This document shows positions 7,114-14,008 of a DNA stretch of 14,008 bases, one piece after another (the first letter of the stretch is position 1; each line of letters opens with the position of its first letter). Both the position numbers and the translations under genes were made by a program. This stretch comes from Epulopiscium sp. Nele67-Bin004 (GTDB lineage Bacteria; Bacillota_A; Clostridia; Lachnospirales; Cellulosilyticaceae). The DNA lies in assembly GCA_002007315.1 (NCBI GenBank), contig LNZQ01000089.1:1-14008 (forward strand). The letters are read 5' to 3'. Under the pieces are notes generated by a model. It made no database searches and was not told the origin of the DNA. It was given only the letters and a program-made list of their open reading frames with translations.

Positions 7114-7142
7114 TTGAAGTTACTATTAAGAAATGATAAAAT
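7114..7142 (+). promoter_or_regulatory. Sigma-A-type promoter of the cyclase/peptide-transporter operon
   Basis: TTGAAG (7114-7119) and TAAAAT (7137-7142) are separated by 17 bases, with a TG one base before the -10 (7134-7135). Transcription would begin near 7149, leaving a leader of ~100 bases before the TTG start at 7251. The leader ends in a strong AGGAGGAG site (7237-7244). Confidence 0.6.
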
Positions 7143-7250
7143 ATTACAAGATAGCATTAATATCCTACATATGATTAATACTGAAGGGGGAGTAGGAAAA
7201 CTGAATATAAGTATTTTAGTAGGAAATATAATAATTAGGAGGAGATTATA

Positions 7251-8825
7251 TTGAGTTATTTGATAAGCATCACTTTTATAATAATGTTTTTAGGTGCAAA
7301 TATCACCAAATTGAATTGTTTCAAAAATTTACTTGAACCCAGATGGGGAACAAGCTCGCTAATAGCTGTATCGGCGATTAATGCATTGACTGTACTCCAG
7401 CTTGGAAAGACACTACCAATATCCGCTTCTTTCACGTATGCACTCATTACATTGATATTTATCGTGGAAATTTATATATTATTTAAGGGGGATTTGGTAA
7501 CTAAGCTTGCGGTTGGTTTAATTACGCCGCTACATATTATGGCTATCAAAGTTATGATTATGTCGTGGTATGGAATTATTATAGGAAGTAGCTATTCTGA
7601 TATTTTGGACACAGTTACTCTGCATTCGGCACTTAGAGTGATGTTATATTTTTTATTGTTGTTGTGCATGGTTGCTATAACAAAAGTTGTAGAGCCAAAA
7701 TATTCACAAGTAATACAAGATCACCCAAAAAGAGTGAAAATCTTTGCTATACTTGAAACTTTATTAGTTGCACAAATTATTATTTTATCAGTTGTGATGT
7801 CATTTCTTGATTACAACTTTGGTTTAAACGTTGGAATATTTATCACTAGTTTTATATCATTGGCTATGTTTTATATGGGAATATTTATGACACTTGGATT
7901 TGAAATACTTGAAAGTTATCAATGGAAATCAAGTGCAAAAGCATCTGATAGTTTATACAAAAATATGCTTGTGCAAAAATCAGTTCATACACTTGAAATT
8001 GACTGTAGCACACAAACTATATTAAGTTTAGTAATAGAAGGTAAGCCGCAAGAATCGCTTGTTGGTGAATATTATGACACGGCTGTATATGGTATAACAA
8101 AAAACAAACTTCACCCAGATGAAGCCGAGACTCACAATCTTCATTTAAGTGTTGACTATATGCGAAGATGTGCCAGCGAAGGAAAAAAATACTATGATTT
8201 CGATTATAGATTGCAGGAGGACGATGGTTCGTATATATGGTACAAAGCTTATGTTATGATTGAGCAAGAAGAAGGCTCTGACTATGGGCATGCCCTTGTT
8301 ATTATTCACAACATTCAACACGAAAAAGAACTGCTTGTGTCTGCAACAACTGACTCACTATCTGGTCTATACAACAAGCAAACAACTGAAGACTTAATTA
8401 ATGAACATTTGGCGCAGCAACAAACAGGTGCATTGTTTATGATTGACGTCGACAACTTTAAGGCGGTTAATGACAACTTGGGACACGATATGGGCGACCA
8501 CGTTATTCAAGAAGTGGCAAGCAAACTACACCACGTGTTTGACACAGATAGTATCGTTGGACGAGTTGGCGGTGATGAGTTTATGGTGTTTATGAAACAC
8601 ATTGATGATACGACTATCAACGAAAAAGCTGTTCAAGCAGGGCAATTGTTGTACACGACTTACTCAAAAGAAGATATCAAAATTACTATATCAGCTAGTA
8701 TTGGCGTTTGCAAAGTTTCGGCAGACGTAAACACTTTCCAGACTTTATATAAAGCAGCCGACAACGCTCTTTATCACTCAAAACGTTCTGGGAAAAATAG
8801 ATTTACAGTACACACAAAACATTAA
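7251..8825 (+). CDS. Membrane-bound diguanylate cyclase (7TM - PAS-like - GGDEF)
   Basis: Makes c-di-GMP from two GTP at the inner face of the membrane. Residues 1 to ~220 hold about seven hydrophobic segments. A PAS-like region (~235-360) carries the typical EDGSYIWYKAYV block. The GGDEF domain (~365-522) begins at ATTDSLSGLYNK and has FMIDVDNFKAVNDNLGH, with the metal-binding Asp and the Asn/Asp pocket residues, plus the signature RVGGDEF (GGDEF 440-444). It should therefore be active. The position of the RxxD inhibitory site upstream of the signature reads DTDS, so I-site product inhibition is probably absent. The TTG start is preferred because AGGAGGAG lies seven bases upstream. The substrate-binding protein gene starts 21 bases downstream with no terminator between, so the two are likely co-transcribed. 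The signal sensed by the 7TM part is unknown. Confidence 0.88.
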   Translation: MSYLISITFIIMFLGANITKLNCFKNLLEPRWGTSSLIAVSAINALTVLQLGKTLPISASFTYALITLIFIVEIYILFKGDLVTKLAVGLITPLHIMAIKVMIMSWYGIIIGSSYSDILDTVTLHSALRVMLYFLLLLCMVAITKVVEPKYSQVIQDHPKRVKIFAILETLLVAQIIILSVVMSFLDYNFGLNVGIFITSFISLAMFYMGIFMTLGFEILESYQWKSSAKASDSLYKNMLVQKSVHTLEIDCSTQTILSLVIEGKPQESLVGEYYDTAVYGITKNKLHPDEAETHNLHLSVDYMRRCASEGKKYYDFDYRLQEDDGSYIWYKAYVMIEQEEGSDYGHALVIIHNIQHEKELLVSATTDSLSGLYNKQTTEDLINEHLAQQQTGALFMIDVDNFKAVNDNLGHDMGDHVIQEVASKLHHVFDTDSIVGRVGGDEFMVFMKHIDDTTINEKAVQAGQLLYTTYSKEDIKITISASIGVCKVSADVNTFQTLYKAADNALYHSKRSGKNRFTVHTKH

Positions 8826-8846
8826 ATTTGTATAGGAGAGAGTTTT

Positions 8847-10463
8847 ATGAAAAAAGCATCGCTTAAATTAGTGTTAGCAGGAATTTCTATTGGGGCATTG
8901 GTTGGTTGTTCATCAAATTCTGGTGTAACAACATCGACAGCAAATACTGGCGACGTCCCACAAATACTTCAACTCGCTGTAAAAAACGACTACACAACAA
9001 CTCAGCCAGTTGGAGGTTGGTTCAACCAGTCGTTGCAATCTAACTTAATGTTTAGAACGCTACTTGTGTCGGAGGCAGACCTTAGATCGGTCAAGCCTGA
9101 CCTTGCAAGCGGCTATGAAGTGTCAGACGACCATTTGACGTACACTATAAATTTGATTGAAGGAAACAGGTGGTCAGACGGCGAGTATGTTACACCTGAA
9201 GACGTGAAATTTAGTATAGAGTACAACTTGTTGGTGACAGTTTCAAACCAACTATATCAAAATGCATTTGGTAATATCGTTGGGGCAACCGAATGGAAAA
9301 ACGGCACAGCAGACGAGGTGTCGGGCATCACAATTGATGGCAACGATATAATTATACAGCTTGAAAATCCGTATTCAGCGTTTATCCCTGTTTTGGCACA
9401 GTTTGACATTATTCCAAAGCACGCAGTTGAAAACATTGACCCAGACGGGTTTCACAACTCGGAATTTTGGCTAAACCCTGTAACAAACGGTATGTTTATG
9501 GTTGACGAAGTTAGCGTTGGTAGTTTTTACACACTTGTGCCAAACCCATACTCAACAGAAACTAAGCCAATAATCGAAAAAGTTGTTATAAACTGGGTTC
9601 CAGATTATGTAACAGCCGTTCAAAATGACCAAGCATACTATTATCACACAAGTAGTATCGACGAAATGAAAATTTTGGACTCGATGTCAAATATGGGCTC
9701 TTATATGGTTGATGCGATGTTTTACCGTTACTTCGTTGTGAATATGCAAGGGATTGACGGCAACCAAAACCCAGCGATGCAAGACTATAGAGTGCGACAA
9801 GCATTTATGCATGCGATTGATAGAGATGCAATTGATATAGGGGTGTTAAACAATATGGCGTCAGTTATAAACTCTGGAGTGTCTGAAGAACACCCTGCAA
9901 ACGACGGCTTTGTGTATGAGTATGACCCTGTTAAGGCGAGGGAACTTTTGGAGGAGGCGGATTTTGACTTTGATTACACAGTTAGATTGCTTACTTATTA
10001 TACAGACCAAACAGCCGAAAACTTTATGAATGCGGTTGCAGCATATTTAGGTCAAATCGGTGTCAAAACAGAGCTTATATTTACGACGCAAGGCGGTTTA
10101 GACTTGTTTACGACGAGAAATTATGACCTTGGCTACAAAGGGCTATCTGCATTTTCTATCGAAGAATGGTATTATGAATATTTGTCGACAAACGAGTATT
10201 TTCAACATACTATAGGTGGCGACACTGTTTTTGACGATCTAGTTAAACAGCTTGAAATAGAAGTTAATATAGAGAAACGTGAAGACATTCTTAGACAGTT
10301 GCAACAGATTGAGCATGACACGTTGTATAAACTGCCAGTGTTTACGTTAGACCAAGTTATATTTATAAATGAAGGTAAATTGCAAATTCCAGATGACATT
10401 GAGTTTGGTAATCCGTTTTATGAATGTGATATTAAGTTTGAAGAGTGGCGAATTATTAATTAA
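8847..10463 (+). CDS. oppA: Peptide-type ABC transporter substrate-binding lipoprotein (SBP family 5)
   Basis: An extracellular receptor that captures a peptide (or another ligand of this family) and delivers it to the permeases encoded next. A lipoprotein signal peptide is clear: MKKASLK basic start, hydrophobic core, and lipobox LVGC with the lipidated Cys at residue 21, followed by a Ser/Thr-rich tether. The family-5 signature appears as GNRWSDGEYVTPEDVKFS near residues 107-124. DIIPKHAVENI and the DYRVRQAFMHAIDRDAI block are also typical of the OppA/DppA group. The length of 538 residues is normal. AGGAGAG sits six bases before the ATG. It is the first transporter gene of the operon. The ligand cannot be told from sequence: oligopeptide, dipeptide and some sugar or nickel binders share this fold, so the symbol marks the family only. 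Confidence 0.85.
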   Translation: MKKASLKLVLAGISIGALVGCSSNSGVTTSTANTGDVPQILQLAVKNDYTTTQPVGGWFNQSLQSNLMFRTLLVSEADLRSVKPDLASGYEVSDDHLTYTINLIEGNRWSDGEYVTPEDVKFSIEYNLLVTVSNQLYQNAFGNIVGATEWKNGTADEVSGITIDGNDIIIQLENPYSAFIPVLAQFDIIPKHAVENIDPDGFHNSEFWLNPVTNGMFMVDEVSVGSFYTLVPNPYSTETKPIIEKVVINWVPDYVTAVQNDQAYYYHTSSIDEMKILDSMSNMGSYMVDAMFYRYFVVNMQGIDGNQNPAMQDYRVRQAFMHAIDRDAIDIGVLNNMASVINSGVSEEHPANDGFVYEYDPVKARELLEEADFDFDYTVRLLTYYTDQTAENFMNAVAAYLGQIGVKTELIFTTQGGLDLFTTRNYDLGYKGLSAFSIEEWYYEYLSTNEYFQHTIGGDTVFDDLVKQLEIEVNIEKREDILRQLQQIEHDTLYKLPVFTLDQVIFINEGKLQIPDDIEFGNPFYECDIKFEEWRIIN

Positions 10464-10478
10464 TAAAGAGGTGAGGGT

Positions 10479-11435
10479 ATGGTGAAATATTTATGTTCAA
10501 AATTTGTGCAAATGATAATAATGTTGTTTGCATTAAGTTTTGTAATTTTTTGTGCATTAGACTTAACAGGTGTTGACCCTATAGATTATATGGTGGCATC
10601 TGATATAGTTAATGCTATTGATGATATTGAGCTGCTTAGGGAGGAGCTTGGGCTAAATGGTCCTGTTGTATCTAGGTATTTTAGTTGGTTATCAGAAGTG
10701 CTTAGCGGAAATCTTGGCTACAGCTTAATAACAGGCAACAAAATTACAGATACACTTTCGGGGAGATTGTCGGCAACGTTTGAATTGTCTTTTTGGGCGT
10801 TAATATTATCAACAACAACTGGTATTTTGATTGGTATAGTTTCGGCGATTAGACAAAATGGAATTGTCGATTATATAGGACGTGTGTTTTCGGTGTTAGG
10901 GCAATCTATACCACAGTTTTTTTGTGGCGTTATTTTAGTCCAAGTGTTCGCAACATCGCTTGGGTGGTTGCCACCATCTGGTAGAATGTCGCCTGGTGGC
11001 GGTGGATTTATGGACAGACTTACTTATCTTGTGTTACCTGTAATGACACTAACGTTAGCGATGACGGCGGTTATTATGAGCTACACAAGAAGCACGATGC
11101 TTAGCGTACTTAACAGTGACTATATAAAAACAGCTAGAAGCAAAGGTATTCCAGAATGGAAAGTGTACACACAACATGCACTTATAAATGCAATTCGTCC
11201 AGTGCTTGTTATCGTTATGTTTAGGTTGCCGATGCTTGTTAGTGGTGCAGTTGTTGTTGAAACGGTGTTTGGGTGGCCTGGAATTGGTAGCACGTTAATT
11301 ACTGCTGTTATTGCGGGGGATTACCCTATAATTTTGATTACAACGTTGATGATTGCAGTAGCGATTTTGATATCAAGCTTTTTGTTAGATATATTAAATG
11401 CGTTGCTTGATCCACGTATAAGATTTGACGAGTAG
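10479..11435 (+). CDS. oppB: Peptide ABC transporter permease, OppB/DppB type
   Basis: Inner-membrane channel subunit that pairs with the next permease. It has an N-terminal membrane helix (SKFVQMIIMLFALSFVIFC), an external loop with GLNGPVVSRYFSWL and GNLGYSL typical of the OppB/DppB group, and five further hydrophobic segments. The cytoplasmic EAA coupling loop (DYIKTARSKGIPEWKVYTQH, from residue ~214) contacts the ATPase. The conserved GAVVVETVFGWPGIG block near the C-terminus is intact. The length of 318 residues is standard. GAGGTGAG precedes the ATG. It begins 15 bases after the binding-protein gene. Confidence 0.9.
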   Translation: MVKYLCSKFVQMIIMLFALSFVIFCALDLTGVDPIDYMVASDIVNAIDDIELLREELGLNGPVVSRYFSWLSEVLSGNLGYSLITGNKITDTLSGRLSATFELSFWALILSTTTGILIGIVSAIRQNGIVDYIGRVFSVLGQSIPQFFCGVILVQVFATSLGWLPPSGRMSPGGGGFMDRLTYLVLPVMTLTLAMTAVIMSYTRSTMLSVLNSDYIKTARSKGIPEWKVYTQHALINAIRPVLVIVMFRLPMLVSGAVVVETVFGWPGIGSTLITAVIAGDYPIILITTLMIAVAILISSFLLDILNALLDPRIRFDE

Positions 11436-11448
11436 GGGGGAGGATATT

Positions 11449-12330
11449 ATGCCATACACAAAAAGTAAGTTACAAAAAGCAGAAACGCAAAAATTGTGGG
11501 TTAAAAATTTAAAGAAGTTTTGGAGCAATAAACTTGCCGTTGTTGGGCTGGTTTTTATGGTGATTATAGTTCTTGCCACTATATGTGCCCCAATATTAAC
11601 GTCGTATGACCCAGAAACGTTTGACCTAACGTCAACAAATTTGCCCCCAAGTGCTGATCACCCGTTTGGGACAGACCAGCTTGGGCGAGATGTGTTGTCA
11701 CGTGTGCTATATGGAGGGCGAGCGTCTATATTTATAAGCGTTTGCGGTGCGATCCTTAGCACTATTATAGGCGTTGTTTTAGGAAGTATATCTGGCTATT
11801 ATGGCAAATGGATTGATGCATTTTTGTTAAAAACGTCAGAGATGTTTCAAATGTTTCCACAGCTAATTTTGATTTTTATATTAGTGTCACTGCTAGGCCC
11901 TGGGCTATACAACTTGTTAATTATATTTACAATAACAGGCTGGATGACGACGTATAGAATGGTGCGAAACGAATTTTTGTCTTTGCGAGAAGAAACTTAT
12001 GTTGAAGTTGCAAAGGCGTTTGGAATGAGCGACACTTGGATTATATTTAAAGAGATTTTGCCAAACGCATTAAGCCCAGTAATCGTTGCAACAACAGTAA
12101 ATATCGCAGGTTTTATTTTGCAAGAGGCAAGCCTAAGCTTTTTAGGAGTTGGCGTGCCAGCGTCATCAATAACTTGGGGGAACATACTAACAGCATCAAA
12201 ATCAATAGATGCTATTATAAATTATTGGTGGATATGGCTTGTGCCAGCAGTTATGATATCGGTGTTCGTGTTGTCAATCAACTTTTTTGGTGATGGGCTT
12301 CGTGATATGCTAGATCCGAAACAGCAATAG
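11449..12330 (+). CDS. oppC: Peptide ABC transporter permease, OppC/DppC type
   Basis: Second channel subunit. I place the start at ATG 11449 (MPYTKSKLQ..., 293 aa) because GGGGGGAGG (11435-11443) lies five bases upstream. The frame is open from a TTG at 11425, but that start would overlap the previous gene and lacks a ribosome site. A cytoplasmic tail (LWVKNLKKFWSNKLAVVG) leads to the first helix. HPFGTDQLGRDVLSRVLYGGR is the hallmark of OppC/DppC proteins (N-terminal to the permease domain). The EAA loop (TYVEVAKAFGMSDTWIIFKE, from residue ~183) and EASLSFLGVGVP are intact. Both permeases have canonical ATPase-coupling loops, so the transporter should be functional. Confidence 0.9.
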   Translation: MPYTKSKLQKAETQKLWVKNLKKFWSNKLAVVGLVFMVIIVLATICAPILTSYDPETFDLTSTNLPPSADHPFGTDQLGRDVLSRVLYGGRASIFISVCGAILSTIIGVVLGSISGYYGKWIDAFLLKTSEMFQMFPQLILIFILVSLLGPGLYNLLIIFTITGWMTTYRMVRNEFLSLREETYVEVAKAFGMSDTWIIFKEILPNALSPVIVATTVNIAGFILQEASLSFLGVGVPASSITWGNILTASKSIDAIINYWWIWLVPAVMISVFVLSINFFGDGLRDMLDPKQQ

Positions 12331-12340
12331 GGAGGTTACT

Positions 12341-13375
12341 ATGGAAGATAGAGATATTGTTTTAGAAGTTAAAAATTTGACAACTCATTTTAAAATTGGA
12401 AATAAAGATGTTCCTATCGTCAAAGATGTTTCTTTTAATTTGAGAAGGGGTAAAACGATGGCGATTGTTGGCGAGTCTGGTTGCGGAAAAAGTGTAACGA
12501 TTAATTCGATTATGAATTTATTGCCAAAAAACGCAACGACGACTGCAACTGACATTAAATATACTAAGTTTGATGGTGGCAAAAAATCAGAGTTTCACCT
12601 AAATAAGATGGCACCGTATGGCAAAGAAATGCGTGACCTTAGAGGTGCAGATATTGGAATGGTGTTTCAAGACCCTATGTCATCACTAAATCCGCTCCAT
12701 AGAATTGGACGTCAAGTTATGGAAGGTTTGCTTGAGCACAACCCGCATATGAAAAAAGACGAGGCAAAAAGGGAAGTTATAAAACTACTTAAAAAGCTTG
12801 AAATTTCTGACCCTGAAAATAGATTTAATTGTTATCCGCACCAATTTTCGGCAGGTATGAAACAAAGAGTTGTTATTGCAATTGCGATGATTTGTGAGCC
12901 AGAAATAATTATCGCAGATGAGCCAACGACTGCACTTGACGTTACTATTCAGGCACAAATTATGTCGCTTATGAAAAAGTTGCAAACGCAGGAAGGCAAG
13001 TCTATCATCTTGATTACACACAATATGGGGCTTGTTGCTGATATTGCTGACGATGTGTGCATTATGTATATGGGACGTGTTGTTGAAATTGGACCAGTTG
13101 CTGAAATTTTTGAAAAGCCGACGCACCCATACACACGTGCACTGCTTAAATCTATACCAGTGCTTGGAATGGACAAAAACGCCGAACTTACAACTATACC
13201 GGGGATAGCCCCAAATCCGCACGGACTTCTTGAGGGGTGCGATTTTGCAAATAGATGTGAATTTGCAACAAAAAAATGTCGTGAAGGGTCAATCCCGCTT
13301 GTGGAGCTTGGCAACGACCACAACATTAGATGTGTTAGATATCCAGAATTTTTAGATGAGGTGAAATATGACTAA
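12341..13375 (+). CDS. oppD: Peptide ABC transporter ATPase, OppD/DppD type
   Basis: One of two different cytoplasmic ATPases powering the importer. Walker A is GESGCGKS (44-51), the Q-loop is MVFQDPMSSLNP, and Walker B is IIIADEPTTALD with D193/E194. The H-loop His is in ILITHNMG. The ABC signature reads FSAGM (169-173) rather than the usual xSGGx, with Ala at 171. The C-terminal oligopeptide-type extension has IPGIAPNPHGLLEGC and four clustered Cys (GCDFANRCEFATKKC then RCV), a pattern linked in this family to a possible Fe-S site. The 344-aa length is normal. GGAGG lies just before ATG 12341, and the gene follows the permease stop by 10 bases. Confidence 0.9.
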   Translation: MEDRDIVLEVKNLTTHFKIGNKDVPIVKDVSFNLRRGKTMAIVGESGCGKSVTINSIMNLLPKNATTTATDIKYTKFDGGKKSEFHLNKMAPYGKEMRDLRGADIGMVFQDPMSSLNPLHRIGRQVMEGLLEHNPHMKKDEAKREVIKLLKKLEISDPENRFNCYPHQFSAGMKQRVVIAIAMICEPEIIIADEPTTALDVTIQAQIMSLMKKLQTQEGKSIILITHNMGLVADIADDVCIMYMGRVVEIGPVAEIFEKPTHPYTRALLKSIPVLGMDKNAELTTIPGIAPNPHGLLEGCDFANRCEFATKKCREGSIPLVELGNDHNIRCVRYPEFLDEVKYD

Positions 13376-14008
13376 ATCTCAGGAAGTAATATTTAAAGTT
13401 AACAATTTAAAAACGTGGTTTCCTATGCGAGAAGGGCTATTGAAACAACCAACGGATTACGTTAAGGCGGTTGATGGCGTTAGTTTTGAGGTGTATAAAG
13501 GCGAAACTCTTGGTATCGTTGGGGAATCGGGCTGTGGAAAGACGGCACTTGGAAAAACGATGATGATGCTACAAGAAGCAACTGAAGGTGAAATTTTGTA
13601 CAACTATCACGGGGAACTTAAAGATATAACAAAGTTTGAAAAACAAGAAATATTCGACTTTAGGAAAGAAATACAAATGGTGTTTCAAGACCCATATTCG
13701 GCGTTAAACCCGATGAAGAAAATTTACCAGTCGCTTGAAGGGCCACTAAAAGCACATGGGCACAAATCCAGACAAGAGCGAGATATGATTATGTATGATG
13801 TTTTGCGTAAAGTTAACGTTCAGCCGTCGTGTTTGGGGCAGTATCCGCATGAGTTTTCGGGCGGACAAAGACAGCGAATTTGTATTGCGAGAGCACTTGC
13901 AGTTATGCCAAAAGTACTTATTTGTGACGAACCTGTGTCGGCACTAGACGTTTCTATTCAAGCACAAGTGTTGAATTTACTAAAGAAATTGCAACGTGAA
14001 ATGGAATT
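13368..14008 (+). CDS. oppF: Peptide ABC transporter ATPase, OppF/DppF type (partial, runs off the window)
   Basis: The second ATPase of the importer, pairing with the OppD-type subunit. It starts at ATG 13368, overlapping the previous gene by 8 bases, with GAGGTG just upstream. About 213 codons are present: Walker A GESGCGKT (52-59), the Q-loop MVFQDPYSALNP, a canonical signature FSGGQRQR (163-170) and Walker B VLICDEPVSALDVS. The H-loop and C-terminal part lie beyond the window. The insert after the first strands (PMREGLLKQPTDYVKAVDGVSF) is typical of OppF/DppF. Here the signature is normal, unlike its partner. Confidence 0.9.
   Translation, partial: MTKSQEVIFKVNNLKTWFPMREGLLKQPTDYVKAVDGVSFEVYKGETLGIVGESGCGKTALGKTMMMLQEATEGEILYNYHGELKDITKFEKQEIFDFRKEIQMVFQDPYSALNPMKKIYQSLEGPLKAHGHKSRQERDMIMYDVLRKVNVQPSCLGQYPHEFSGGQRQRICIARALAVMPKVLICDEPVSALDVSIQAQVLNLLKKLQREME

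Noticed and set aside
7049..7250. A c-di-GMP riboswitch upstream of the cyclase operon
   Set aside because: The conserved GEMM-type core sequences are not visible; only a promoter, short repeats and a ribosome site can be supported.
11425..11448. Upstream TTG start for the OppC-type permease
   Set aside because: It lacks a ribosome site and overlaps the previous gene, whereas ATG 11449 has a strong, well-spaced GGGGGGAGG.
12785..13326. Minus-strand open frames of 125 and 145 codons
   Set aside because: They lie wholly inside the OppD-type ATPase gene, whose motifs are intact, and their products are Asn/His/Ser-rich without recognisable features.
1..14008. CRISPR arrays, tRNA or rRNA genes, insertion sequences with terminal repeats
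   Set aside because: No regularly spaced direct repeats with unique spacers, no cloverleaf or rRNA-like stretch, and no bacterial transposase reading frame were seen.

Overview
The window is low-GC DNA with strong AGGAGG-type ribosome binding sites and gene families typical of anaerobic Bacillota, probably a clostridial or Lachnospirales-type organism (inference from composition and gene content; no rRNA or marker gene is present). The first ~740 bases do not fit this picture. A truncated bacterial sugar-transporter fragment (to ~160) is followed by ~580 bases whose minus strand reads, with stops and frame changes, as a eukaryote-like PIF1/Helitron helicase remnant. Bacterial sequence resumes inside a HerA-type ATPase gene. 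This looks like a chimeric contig (amplification or assembly artefact, possibly host DNA) or, less likely, a real insertion. A fish or other animal gut symbiont such as the Epulopiscium group would fit, but that is speculation.

Bases ~740-6981 hold accessory 'conflict' genes. A HerA/FtsK-fold pumping ATPase (N-terminally truncated, with a Ser/Asn/Thr-rich segment) is followed without a gap by a 150-aa stand-alone nuclease-toxin-like protein (HNH/EndoVII-like HH...DHR motifs) and a 132-aa protein that looks like its immunity partner. A rho-independent terminator closes this set. Next comes a single-gene unit with its own extended -10 promoter, overlapped by a perfect 21-bp palindrome. It encodes an 865-aa fusion of a small RelE/ParE-like N-terminal region, a complete UvrD/Rep-type superfamily 1 helicase and a C-terminal Sel1 (TPR-like) repeat array. 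It ends in a terminator whose stem is the same as that of the preceding unit.

Bases 7114-14008 are an ordinary-looking operon. A sigma-A-type promoter drives a membrane diguanylate cyclase (7 TM, PAS-like region, GGDEF), then a complete peptide-type ABC importer: lipoprotein substrate-binding protein, two permeases, and two ATPases, the second cut by the window edge. Gaps are 10-21 bases or short overlaps, so the cyclase and importer are probably co-transcribed, linking c-di-GMP synthesis to oligopeptide uptake or sensing.

The best candidates for an under-described system are the RelE-like/UvrD/Sel1 fusion with its palindromic operator, and the HerA-linked toxin/immunity pair beside it.
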